From Schwartzia sp. (in: firmicutes) (GTDB taxonomy: Bacteria > Bacillota > Negativicutes > Selenomonadales > Selenomonadaceae): 8,555 nt of DNA. Of the stretch, positions 1-7,300 are shown piece after piece. The DNA lies in the NCBI GenBank assembly GCA_024691625.1, contig JAILNL010000072.1, forward strand, positions 1 through 8,555. Direction: 5' to 3'. The notes under the pieces were generated by a model. That model searched no databases, was not told the DNA's origin, and saw nothing but the letters and a program-made list of their open reading frames with translations. Made by a program: the position numbers and the translations under genes. The stretch's first letter is position 1. Each line of letters starts with the position of its first letter.

Positions 1-950
1 CCAATCTGTCTTTTTACAAAGGCATATTCAGGAAGATGGTATCGCTTAATCGTCTTTTCCAATACTTCATTATCGAAAAAAACAGTATCAATGCCCAAGG
101 ATGAAGCAAGCTCCAAAATCCCCTGCTCATCGCTTTTTACAACAGTGCTCGCAATCTCTGAAACTCTTGAGATATCCTGTCCTATCTGCATACATGCTTT
201 CTGCAGGGCATTGCGTATAGCTTCAGCGGGTACATCCCGCCGGCATCCGATTCCGGCAATCAGTCTTCTGGGCTGCATATACAGGAGCCCTTTTCGTTCC
301 TTACCGGCGTTTTCTGTAAGAAACACAGCAAGATCTTTTTTACCGAAGATTTCTTCCTGTGTCATACTTACCGTTGAAAAACCGTGCCTTTTCAGCTTTT
401 GTGTGTAGAAATACGCATTGGACAGTTCCTTGTCTATTGCCCAGAGTATTTCTTTTCCATCCACAAGCGCGCTGTTCAGTGTCTGTATTTCCGATTTTGG
501 GCACGGCTTCATGCCAAGCTCAGCTGCAACTGCATCAGGAGCCTCAATACGGTTTACATCAGTTGCTGTCGTAATGACAGGCTCAGCTTCCAGCACAGAG
601 GCAATCTGCAGAGTAAGTGCATTCGCGCCTCCCACATGCCCGGAAAGCACACTTACCGCATGCTTCGCTGCATCATCTATAACTATGACAGCAGGGTCTG
701 TAAGCTTGCTCCTTATATGCGGCGCAATCATGCGTACAGCAATACCGATTGCCGAAATGAAAATCAAAGCATCATATCGGCCAAAGGTGTCAGCAACGGC
801 ATCTCCGAGAACCGCGTATCTGACAGCCCCATCCGGTGCCTGTCTGCCCTCCTTGACATACATGTCAAAAACATGGGGCGTGCATGCAGCAGCAAGCTTT
901 TCTGCCAGCAATATACCATTTGCCGTGACCGGAAAAACAGCGCATCTCAT
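1..950 (-). CDS. cbiG: Cobalt-precorrin-5A hydrolase CbiG (3' end cut by window)
   Basis: CbiG opens the ring-A delta-lactone of cobalt-precorrin-5A and releases the C20 carbon as acetaldehyde, giving cobalt-precorrin-5B in the cytoplasmic anaerobic B12 pathway. The reading frame is open from the ATG at 950 to the window edge: 316 complete codons, about nine tenths of the usual roughly 350 residues, so only the C-terminal tail is missing. Family signatures are LSGHVGGAN at residues 102-110, PVITTATDVN at 124-133 and GIGCRRD at 233-239. The last begins the C-terminal CbiG/CobE-like domain. The protein is a stand-alone CbiG at its N-terminus; whether it is fused to something at the C-terminus cannot be seen. 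Its ATG overlaps the TGA of cbiF in an ATGA junction and the upstream Shine-Dalgarno is weak, so translational coupling to cbiF is likely. It is transcribed as part of the riboswitch-controlled cbi operon. Identity is secure. Confidence 0.95.
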   Translation of the reverse strand, partial: MRCAVFPVTANGILLAEKLAAACTPHVFDMYVKEGRQAPDGAVRYAVLGDAVADTFGRYDALIFISAIGIAVRMIAPHIRSKLTDPAVIVIDDAAKHAVSVLSGHVGGANALTLQIASVLEAEPVITTATDVNRIEAPDAVAAELGMKPCPKSEIQTLNSALVDGKEILWAIDKELSNAYFYTQKLKRHGFSTVSMTQEEIFGKKDLAVFLTENAGKERKGLLYMQPRRLIAGIGCRRDVPAEAIRNALQKACMQIGQDISRVSEIASTVVKSDEQGILELASSLGIDTVFFDNEVLEKTIKRYHLPEYAFVKRQI

Positions 951-1708
951 TTTGATGCCTGCCGGAACATATGCGCGAACTCAGGCGCATACAGACGGGA
1001 CAAATCGTACTCAGTATCGAGTACACGCCCCACAACAATCATAGCCTGACGCGGAATATCTGCCTCCCTGACCTTCTCTACAACATCTTTAAGTGTTGCA
1101 CGGACAATCTTCTGCTCCGGCCAGGAAGCACGATGCACAATAGCTATCGGCGTATCCTCAGGATAACCGCCTGCCTCAAGCTCCTCAACAACCTTATCCA
1201 GCATCTGAATGCTCAGGAAAATGCACATTGTTGCCTGATGCTGAGCGAGACTTCTGAGACTTTCACGGTCAGGAACCGGCGTACGGCCCGCGCCGCGTGT
1301 AACAATAACAGTCTGTGAAATGTTCGGCAGTGTGTATTCCTGTTTAAGTGCCGCAGCAGTCGCAAGGAACGAGCTGACACCCGGAATGACCTCATAGTCG
1401 ATTCCACGCTTATTGAATTCGTCCATCTGCTCCTGAATAGCTCCGTAAATTGCCGGATCACCCGTGTGCAGACGTACTACCTTTTTATCAGCCTTAACAG
1501 CGTTTTCGACTACCTCTACAACATCAGGCAGAGTCATCGAAGCGGAATTATATATTTCGGCATCCTTTCTGCAGACCTCAAGAATCTTTGGATTGACAAG
1601 CGAACCCGCATAAATAACGACGTCCGCCTCTTTCAAAAGACGCTGCCCTTTGACCGTGATAAGCTCCGGATCTCCAGGACCCGCACCTACGATTGAAACC
1701 TTCTGCAT
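947..1708 (-). CDS. cbiF: Cobalt-precorrin-4 C11-methyltransferase CbiF
   Basis: This 253-residue protein is a SAM-dependent tetrapyrrole methylase that methylates C11 of cobalt-precorrin-4 to give cobalt-precorrin-5A, the substrate of CbiG encoded next. Length matches the family. Visible motifs are the N-terminal glycine-rich VGAGPGDPELITVKG (residues 7-21), HTGDPAIYGA (81-90), VIPGVSS (107-113) and TRGAGRTPVP (137-146), the last typical of the CbiF/CobM group rather than CbiH or CbiL. The ATG at 1708 is preceded by a GGGGGA Shine-Dalgarno with a 7-nt T-rich spacer; the first G of that motif is the last base of the cbiT stop codon, leaving only 12 nt between the genes. The stop overlaps the cbiG start by 4 bp. 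CobM of the aerobic pathway is the close alternative, but the CbiD and CbiG neighbours point to the cobalt-dependent anaerobic version. Confidence 0.95.
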   Translation of the reverse strand: MQKVSIVGAGPGDPELITVKGQRLLKEADVVIYAGSLVNPKILEVCRKDAEIYNSASMTLPDVVEVVENAVKADKKVVRLHTGDPAIYGAIQEQMDEFNKRGIDYEVIPGVSSFLATAAALKQEYTLPNISQTVIVTRGAGRTPVPDRESLRSLAQHQATMCIFLSIQMLDKVVEELEAGGYPEDTPIAIVHRASWPEQKIVRATLKDVVEKVREADIPRQAMIVVGRVLDTEYDLSRLYAPEFAHMFRQASK

Positions 1709-1720
1709 GAAAAAATCCCC

Positions 1721-2302
1721 CTATTTAAACTTTTTGCAGGTTACTATGTAAATTGGATTTATGGCTTTTGCCATATCATAAGGACCTACTGCTTCCAGGC
1801 GGTTAACCTGCACCTGCATTGCTTCATATGTAAACCGGTCCTTATGTTTTCTCATATATTCAAGACATGATGAAAGCGTCTGTATCGTAATGCAGTTCAG
1901 AACGATACGTCCGCCTGTCTTAAGATGAGCATCGATTTTATCGAGAATGGGCTCAAGATGTCTGCCGCTGCCTCCGATTATTGCAGCATCACAGTCCGGC
2001 ATACTGTCCATTCCCTCCGGTGCCTCCGCCTCGATTGTCGTAAGATTCGTGACACCGAATTTTTCCATATTTCTTTTTATGAGCTCAATTCCTTCAGGAT
2101 TGCGCTCAATGGAATAAACGTGACCATTTTCGGCTATTCTTGCCGCTTCAATTGAAAGCGAGCCGGTCCCTGCTCCGATATCCCAAACAATATCGTCCTT
2201 TGAAATCTGTGCCTTTACCATTGTCAGCACACGGATTTCCTGCTTTGTCATCGGAACCTTGCCGCGGATAAATTCTTCATCAGGTATACCAAGAAATGCC
2301 AT
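1721..2302 (-). CDS. cbiT: Cobalt-precorrin-6B C15-methyltransferase (decarboxylating) CbiT
   Basis: CbiT methylates C15 and removes the carboxyl of the C12 acetate side chain of the corrin precursor, using SAM. It is a class I Rossmann methyltransferase of 193 residues, the normal size for a stand-alone CbiT; in many aerobic organisms it is instead fused to CbiE as CobL. The N-terminal GIPDEEFIRGKVPMTKQEIR (residues 5-24) is diagnostic, followed by the SAM-binding VWDIGAGTGSLSIEAA (39-54), acidic E66 at the end of strand 2, and GGSG at 110-113. I chose the ATG at 2302 because the protein then begins MAFLGIPDEE as in relatives and forms a TAATG junction with the cbiE stop. A GAAGGA lies very close (2 nt), with further G-rich sequence (GGTGG) just upstream. 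An in-frame TTG at 2326, with AAGGA upstream, would add 8 residues and overlap cbiE by 25 bp; this is less likely. Confidence 0.94.
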   Translation of the reverse strand: MAFLGIPDEEFIRGKVPMTKQEIRVLTMVKAQISKDDIVWDIGAGTGSLSIEAARIAENGHVYSIERNPEGIELIKRNMEKFGVTNLTTIEAEAPEGMDSMPDCDAAIIGGSGRHLEPILDKIDAHLKTGGRIVLNCITIQTLSSCLEYMRKHKDRFTYEAMQVQVNRLEAVGPYDMAKAINPIYIVTCKKFK

Positions 2303-2928
2303 TATCCTTCCACCACCAATATGCAATGTGTCTGTTCCTTTTCATCGGCTGCTTTGCCGAGCGTCGTGCGGACAATTTCCTCGTCCTCATACGACAGCCG
2401 GGAGCAAACGGAAAGTCTGGCATCTGCAGGCCATCCATGCTTCATCAACACATCCGGTATGGTTTTGGAACTGTATTTCGCATCCGTGAGCAGACCTAGA
2501 ATCTTCCCTTTTTCATATTTAAGGGCTGAATCATCAGGCACACGGCCGTGAAAACTTAAAAGCAGTGCATCATGCCAGGGCAGAGCAAGCTTTGAAAAAG
2601 CATACTGCACCGAGCTGATACCGGGAATAACATTAATTACATCCTCTGAAAATTCACGCCGAAGCGCGTCAAGCAGGGAATAATAACCCGGATCTCCCGA
2701 GACCATTGTAACAACATCTGAAGTCTCAAGATGCTTACGAATAAAATCCATAACAGCGGGAATATCCCCTCGTATGGGCATTGTCATTTGTCCGTCACGC
2801 GCAAAATCAGCAAGCGCACGACTGCCTCCCACAAGCACTTTGGCATTTTGAATCGCCTCGGCCGCGGCAGGCAGTACATATTTTGGATTGCCCGGTCCGA
2901 TACCGGCTACTATGATTCTATATCCCAA
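2302..2928 (-). CDS. cbiE: Cobalt-precorrin-7 C5-methyltransferase CbiE
   Basis: CbiE is a SAM-dependent tetrapyrrole methylase that adds the methyl group at C5 late in corrin ring synthesis, acting with CbiT. The 208-residue length is normal for a free-standing CbiE. Motifs are VAGIGPGNP (residues 7-15), VLVGGSRAL (31-39), VSGDPGYYSLL (76-86), VIPGISS (100-106) and SFHGR (125-129); the last two are typical of CbiE rather than the other tetrapyrrole methylases. The start is a TTG: no ATG or GTG lies at the right place, and the next methionine (residue 48) would remove the substrate/SAM-binding glycine loop. The TTG is preceded by AAGGGA with a 6-nt spacer, inside the 3' end of cbiD, which it overlaps by 19 bp. 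Its TAA stop shares one base with the cbiT ATG. Coupled translation D to E to T is therefore expected. Confidence 0.95.
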   Translation of the reverse strand: MGYRIIVAGIGPGNPKYVLPAAAEAIQNAKVLVGGSRALADFARDGQMTMPIRGDIPAVMDFIRKHLETSDVVTMVSGDPGYYSLLDALRREFSEDVINVIPGISSVQYAFSKLALPWHDALLLSFHGRVPDDSALKYEKGKILGLLTDAKYSSKTIPDVLMKHGWPADARLSVCSRLSYEDEEIVRTTLGKAADEKEQTHCILVVEG

Positions 2929-4013
2929 TGAAAGTCCCTTCCCATCTCTATGGCGTTTGCATCCATTCCGAGAATGGTGCCCTGCATAGTCGCAAGTACA
3001 GTGCCCACCTTGAGTTTGTTGAAAATAAATCTCTCGGCTCTGACACTTGCTCTTTCTGCAAGTCTATTACATACATATACGAGTTTATGTTCTTCAAGGA
3101 CAGACAAAGCATCCTCTGTTGTTGTTGAATTCAGAATCTTTATTACGCCCTCCTGCGGCATTCCTTCCGCCGCAGCATAGGCTGCGATAGCCTCAAGACG
3201 TCCGTCTCCGATTCGGTTATGTGTATAAAACACACCTGCGGCTACCTTTGCAAGCTTTCCTATATGACCGAACAGCAGCACACGCTTTACTCCGCGTTCA
3301 GCCGCGGCCTCAAGCATAAAGCCAATGAAGTTGCTCGTTTGTATAATTGCTTCCTTTGGTATCCCGTGCTTAACAGCAAGGGTTTCACCGATTTTTCCGG
3401 GAACAAAAACCTGCGTATCAAGGCCCGCCGCAAGGGCTACGTCAATCTGCGGTACCAGAGAGTTCTTAAAGCCGTCTTCGGACATAGGCCGCAGCACTCC
3501 TGTCGTTCCTACTACAGAAATTCCTCCGATAACGCCCAGCACAGGATTTAATGTCTGCTTGCAGAGCTCCGTCCCCGCAGGAATCGAAACAGTAACCTCA
3601 AGGTCTGCATCCGCTCCCAAAATTTCTTCCACAACATTTCGGGTAAGCTTTCTTGGCCCCGGGTTGATTGAAGGCTCTCCAACCGGCACGGAAAGGCCCG
3701 GCTTCGTTACTGTGCCTATGCCTTCTCCTGCGCAGAACACCAGCCCGCTGCCTTTAGGCAGGTGGCGGATGGTCGTAAATACGGAAACACCGTTGGTGAT
3801 ATCAGGATCATCGCCGGCGTCCTTTACGATTTCAGCCATAATTCCATTCTCTGTTTCTTTGATATCCTTTACGGGAATCGTCAATATAGTATCATCCAGC
3901 GCTTTGAGCGCCAGAGAGTCGCATTCCTCTCCCTGTTCATACAGAAGAGCGGCTTTGACTCCGGCTGCCATACATGCGCCTGTCGTATACCCTCCGCGCA
4001 GTTCCTTTGCCAA
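2910..4013 (-). CDS. cbiD: Cobalt-precorrin-5B C1-methyltransferase CbiD
   Basis: CbiD methylates C1 of cobalt-precorrin-5B using SAM and is a hallmark of the anaerobic, cobalt-early B12 route; it is unrelated in fold to the other ring methylases. At 367 residues it is full length. Family motifs in order are GYTTGAC (residues 8-14), KDAGDDPD (64-71), GEGIGTVTKPGL (96-107), VGEPSINPGPR (111-121), GGISVVGTTGVLRPMS (163-178) and GHIGKLAKVAAGVFYTHN (249-266). The start must be the TTG at 4013: the next methionine is residue 15, inside the conserved N-terminal motif. An AGGGGG ribosome binding site sits 7 nt upstream and is itself the 3' arm of the riboswitch terminator. It is the first gene of the operon, directly behind the cobalamin riboswitch, and overlaps cbiE by 19 bp. 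Confidence 0.96.
   Translation of the reverse strand: MAKELRGGYTTGACMAAGVKAALLYEQGEECDSLALKALDDTILTIPVKDIKETENGIMAEIVKDAGDDPDITNGVSVFTTIRHLPKGSGLVFCAGEGIGTVTKPGLSVPVGEPSINPGPRKLTRNVVEEILGADADLEVTVSIPAGTELCKQTLNPVLGVIGGISVVGTTGVLRPMSEDGFKNSLVPQIDVALAAGLDTQVFVPGKIGETLAVKHGIPKEAIIQTSNFIGFMLEAAAERGVKRVLLFGHIGKLAKVAAGVFYTHNRIGDGRLEAIAAYAAAEGMPQEGVIKILNSTTTEDALSVLEEHKLVYVCNRLAERASVRAERFIFNKLKVGTVLATMQGTILGMDANAIEMGRDFHWDIES
2935..2940 (-). promoter_or_regulatory. cbiE ribosome binding site within cbiD
   Basis: AAGGGA at 2940-2935 (in the longer run GGGAAGGGA, 2943-2935) lies 6 nt upstream of the TTG codon of cbiE and inside the final codons of cbiD. It is the main sequence evidence for choosing the TTG start. 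Confidence 0.75.
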
Positions 4014-4014
4014 T

Positions 4015-4046
4015 AAAAAACCCCCTGTCCGTCAACGGGCAGGGGG
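4015..4046 (-). terminator. Intrinsic terminator of the cobalamin riboswitch
   Basis: On the minus strand the arm CCCCCTGCCCG (4046-4036), a TTGA loop and the arm CGGACAGGGGG (4031-4021) form 7 bp, one C/A mismatch and 3 bp, followed at once by TTTTTT (4020-4015). This is a textbook Rho-independent terminator and the natural expression platform of the riboswitch upstream. The U-tract is followed, after a single A, by the TTG start of cbiD, so termination would occur at the very start of the coding region. Confidence 0.92.
4021..4026 (-). promoter_or_regulatory. cbiD ribosome binding site, inside the terminator 3' arm
   Basis: AGGGGG at 4026-4021 lies 7 nt before the TTG start of cbiD and is the only plausible Shine-Dalgarno there. 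The same six bases pair with the CCCCCT of the terminator 5' arm, so the hairpin that stops transcription would also hide the ribosome binding site on any transcript that escapes. The arrangement AGGGGG plus a T-rich 7-nt spacer resembles the cbiF site at 1721-1709. Confidence 0.85.
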
Positions 4047-4080
4047 AGACCATCTTAGATAACCATAGTAATCATTCGCA

Positions 4081-4122
4081 CCCCGCCTATCAACCGTAGG
4101 CCGCCTGCATTTGCAGTACGGT
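4081..4122 (-). promoter_or_regulatory. Competing hairpins between aptamer and terminator
   Basis: Three mutually exclusive pairings can be drawn on the minus-strand RNA. First, ACCGTA (4122-4117) pairs with TACGGT (4098-4093), enclosing a small CTGC/GCAG hairpin at 4116-4105. Second, GCCTA (4101-4097) pairs with TAGGC (4089-4085). Third, GGCGGGG (4087-4081) can pair with CCCC-T-GCC of the terminator 5' arm (4045-4038, one bulged T), which would prevent the terminator. The first and second overlap at 4093-4101, and the second and third overlap at 4085-4087, so the region can act as the relay between ligand binding and termination. The pairings are visible in the sequence; which forms with or without ligand is inference. 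Confidence 0.55.
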
Positions 4123-4125
4123 GTT

Positions 4126-4274
4126 GCAATCAGGCAGGTCTCCTGGCTAAACTCATCGCATTTTCAGCCTTCCCGGCTACACCAGTGACATCTTAGAAAA
4201 TGCTCATTCATACAGTGGCGGGACCGCGCCGGAATCAGACCGGACTTCCCTATTAAGCTTCAGCACCTGACTGC
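4126..4274 (-). promoter_or_regulatory. Cobalamin riboswitch aptamer
   Basis: The minus strand carries all conserved cobalamin-aptamer elements in order. The closing stem P1 is GCAGTCAGG (4274-4266) with CCTGATTGC (4134-4126), 9 bp including one G-U. Then come TTAATAGGGAAGTCC (4256-4242), the CCGG hairpin with loop TCTGATT, and GGCGCGGTCCCGCCACTGTA (4230-4211). A long peripheral arm is closed by GCATTTTC (4203-4196) with GAAAATGC (4165-4158) and contains TGTCACTGG and GCCGGGAAGGC. Last is the B12 box GCCAGGAGACCTGCC (4147-4133). The peripheral arm indicates the larger, adenosylcobalamin-type class. It lies 113 nt upstream of the cbiD start with a terminator in between, so cobalamin binding should switch off the cbi operon by premature termination. 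Confidence 0.97.
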
Positions 4275-4305
4275 TTTATTCTGTTAAGTCGCAAAATCAT
4301 GTATT

Positions 4306-4311
4306 ATTATA
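4306..4311 (-). promoter_or_regulatory. Candidate -10 box of the cbi operon promoter
   Basis: TATAAT at 4311-4306 is a consensus -10 hexamer about 32 nt upstream of the riboswitch P1 stem, which would put the start of transcription near 4299 and give a leader of about 285 nt before cbiD. No good -35 is present at normal spacing: 17 nt upstream reads TAGCAA, and the nearest TTG-type hexamer (TTGCTA, 4338-4333) is 21 nt away. A 16-bp palindrome occupies that position, so the promoter may be weak or activator-dependent. Confidence 0.6.
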
Positions 4312-4325
4312 ACGCCATAGCCCAA

Positions 4326-4341
4326 GTTTTGCTAGCAAAAC
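4326..4341. repeat. 16-bp perfect palindrome at the promoter -35 region
   Basis: GTTTTGCTAGCAAAAC is a perfect 16-bp inverted repeat with no spacer, centred about 25 bp upstream of the centre of the TATAAT box and 14 bp downstream of the addA stop codon. Its symmetry, length and position over the -35 region fit a protein operator better than an RNA structure: folded, it has only about 6 stem pairs and no U-tract follows on the minus strand. I do not recognise it as the consensus of a known regulator (it is not a CcpA, CodY, LexA or Fur site). Confidence 0.6.
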
Positions 4342-4354
4342 ATTCTGAAAAAAG

Positions 4355-7300
4355 CTACTTTGAATTCACGTAAACAGGCATATCTGTCGCAACCTTAACA
4401 ACATCTCCATCAGACAACCGGAAAATATAACATTCCTTTACATGCTTCCCTGTGGAGCGTTCAATTGCCTCACTGTAAAGTGCCAACTGTACCGCATAGC
4501 GCTCATAAATTTTTTTCGGAGTCGTATTACGGTCAGTTTTATAATCTACCAGAACAATTTCACCGTCATCCTCTTCAAAGAAAAGGTCCATTACACCCTG
4601 AAGGAAAACTCTGTCCTCCGCGCCGCCCTTCTTTTCATATCCGAAAAGCGAAGCATCAACAAGCATACTGAAGGGCTGTTCCCGATATACCATTTTGGCG
4701 TTGCGTACACGCTGTCCTATGGAAGAGTTGAAGAATGCCTCTATTGAAGAAATGTTGACTGCCTCACGTTCCTCTTCTGTTAATACACCTGAAGCCGCCA
4801 ACGCGTCGACAGCCTTTTCAATTTCATCTTTTCCTGAAGCAGACAAATCAGTGAGCCGCTCAAGTACACGGTGCATAAGAGTACCATAGGAAGCTCCCTT
4901 GGACGTATCAGCAGTATCCGACGGGGATTTCATAAACTCCGGAACAGGAAAATCCGGTTCTTTCGCTTGTTCTTGAAATGCAATGGGAAGCTCGGGTATT
5001 TTTTCCTCTATTTCATTCAGGCGCAATGCCTGCACACGATTCTTGACTTCCGTGACTGTAAATTTCGAAGGCGTGTCTGTTGCAAAAGGATATACCCAGT
5101 CCAAAACAGCTTTTTTCTCTTTTCCTTCTTCAGTTTCAGGCAAAGGCAGTCTATCGCGGATTTTCTTGACCAGTTCTCTCTCTGCTTCGTCCGGTTCTTC
5201 TTCCTCTTCGGCTGACGCGGGAAATATTTCTACTTTCATCTTAAATTCTCCGAGTGCACCGGCATCATATGGGAATCCGCGAGCCACTGCAACACAGTCA
5301 GATATATCGCAAAGAGGTTTTCCGCACTCCTTGTCACGCATTACGGCAGGAGCTACCCAGTCAAGCCATGAATTGGCTTCAAGCACGCTATATCCTGGGA
5401 ATGCCGTTTTCGGATACTGCAGGGCTCTCATCCATTTGAGAACCTTCTTGGACAGCTTTGCTACGCTGCCTGTCAGAATAAGCTTTTCCCTTGCGCGCGT
5501 GAGAGCAACATACAATATTCTCATTTCCTCCGCTTTGCATTCACGTATAAGCCTTGCAGCTACCGCGTGTCTGGCAACAGTGGGGAATCTCCATTTGACA
5601 TGACCTTCCGTCTGCGTACATGACGGCCCCAGCCCCAGTTTTCTGTGCATCAGAAGCGATTTATTTGTATCCGTCAGATTAAATCCTTTTCCGATATCCG
5701 CTATGACGGCAACAGGAAACTCAAGTCCCTTGCTCATATGGACGCTCATGATTCTGACCACGTCCTCATTTTCACCAAGAGTACGTGCGGAAGAAAGGTC
5801 TGTTTTACGTTTCTGCATCTGACGAATGAACTGCAAAAAGCGGAAAAGACCTCTGAAGCTTGTTTTTTCATAATCTGCAGCACGGTCGCTGAGCATACGG
5901 AGATTTGCCTGACGCAGCATTCCTCCCGGCTGAGCCCCTACGTAATCATAATAGCCTGTCTCCAGATAGAGAATATGAAGAAGCTCCGGAACGCCAACGC
6001 GTCTCGAAATACGCCGCCAAACTGCCAGCTTTTCGCGGAATCTGACAGCTTTGGGATTTTTTGATGCGCAAAACGCACTGTAAAGTCCGCCTTCCGGTGT
6101 TTCAGCACGCATTTCAGCCAGTTCTTCGGCGGTCATTTCTCCAATAGGAGAATGAAGCACGGCCGCCAAAGGTATATCCTGCTGTGCATTGTCAATTACT
6201 GAAAGAAGCGAGAGCATGAGCCGCACTTCGATTTCCTCGAAATAGCCCGCGTCCGCGGCAGCATAGGCAGGCACCCCGTAATTTCTCAGCACCTCTACAA
6301 TCGTCTGTGCCTTTCCATGAACAGAACGCATAAGCACAGCCATATCTCTCCAGCATATGGAACGGTACTGCTTTTTATCCTTATCAAATACCTGGGTATC
6401 ATTCTCTTTAAGCTCAATAAGGCGCTTCGCAATTATATGCGCTTCAAGCTCAAGACCGCCAAGCTCCTCGCCTTCCTCATCATCCCTGTCCTCCATATCA
6501 ACAAGGAGCATTTCGGCAGGCGCGCCGTCAAAGCTGTTCACGGGCGGATTGCCATAATCCGCCTTTGCGTAAAGAGCCGCATCCGCGTCATAATCAAGCT
6601 CCATTTCAGGTTTTACCATGAACTGGGAAAAGAGGTAATTGATTGCCCCCAGCACCTCAGGCCTGCTGCGGTAATTTTCCTTCAAAAACAGAGCCTGTCC
6701 GTTTTTAGTCTTGTTAATATACGAAATCTGCCTATCAAGGAAAAGCATTGGATCTGCCAGTCTGAACCTGTAAATACTCTGCTTTACATCACCAACGACG
6801 AAAGAATTTTTTCCATTCTGTATGCATTGCAGAATAGCCTCCTGTACCCCGTTAGTGTCCTGATATTCATCCACCATGACCTCTTTGTATTTTTGCTGCA
6901 GGTCTTTGGCAGTTTCCGTTACATTTCCGGTAAGCCATCCCGTTTCCGGGTCTTTTTCCATCAGAAGCTGCAGCGCGTAATGCTCAAGATCATTGAAATC
7001 AAGCATTCCTTTTTTCTTTTTTGCTTTCCTGAACTCTTTCGAGAATGCTTTTGTAAGACCGCACAAAACGTCTGCCAGCGGCTTTACTGCCCGAAGGTCA
7101 TCAAGCATCTCCTGTTCTGAAGCGAAGAAATACTTTTCTGCTGTTTTTTTGTAAGCTTTTTTATATTCTTCCCTGCCGTTTTTGATTTCATCCTGCGCCG
7201 CCTTATCGCCATTTCGGAGCGGCTTAAACCTCATGAAAGATTCTCTCATGCCTCTGCCTACAGCATCCCAGTCACCCTGCTTTAACAGGGTGATAAGCTT

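Noticed and set aside
384..1049. Long plus-strand open frames (384-1049 and 418-1044) opposite cbiG
   Set aside because: They lie antisense to a clear CbiG with conserved motifs, show low-complexity, Ser/Ala/Cys-rich translations typical of shadow frames, and have no ribosome binding site support.
2303..2326. TTG at 2326 as an upstream start for cbiT
   Set aside because: It would add MHIGGGRI before the conserved MAFLGIPDEE and overlap cbiE by 25 bp. The ATG at 2302 gives the usual family length and a TAATG junction, although AAGGA upstream of the TTG means it is not fully excluded.
3325..4062. 245-codon plus-strand open frame opposite cbiD
   Set aside because: It is antisense to the well-supported CbiD and runs into the terminator hairpin; its translation is rich in Ser, Pro and Thr with no recognisable domain.
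4326..4354. Palindrome downstream of addA as an intrinsic terminator
   Set aside because: The stem is AT-rich with about 6 pairs once a loop is allowed and is not followed by a T-run on the minus strand; the T6 just after the addA stop precedes it and has only a 4-bp AAAG/CTTT stem before it.
6317..7120. 267-codon plus-strand open frame opposite addA
   Set aside because: It is the reverse-frame shadow of the AddA helicase core, which has intact motifs on the minus strand; the translation shows no domain.
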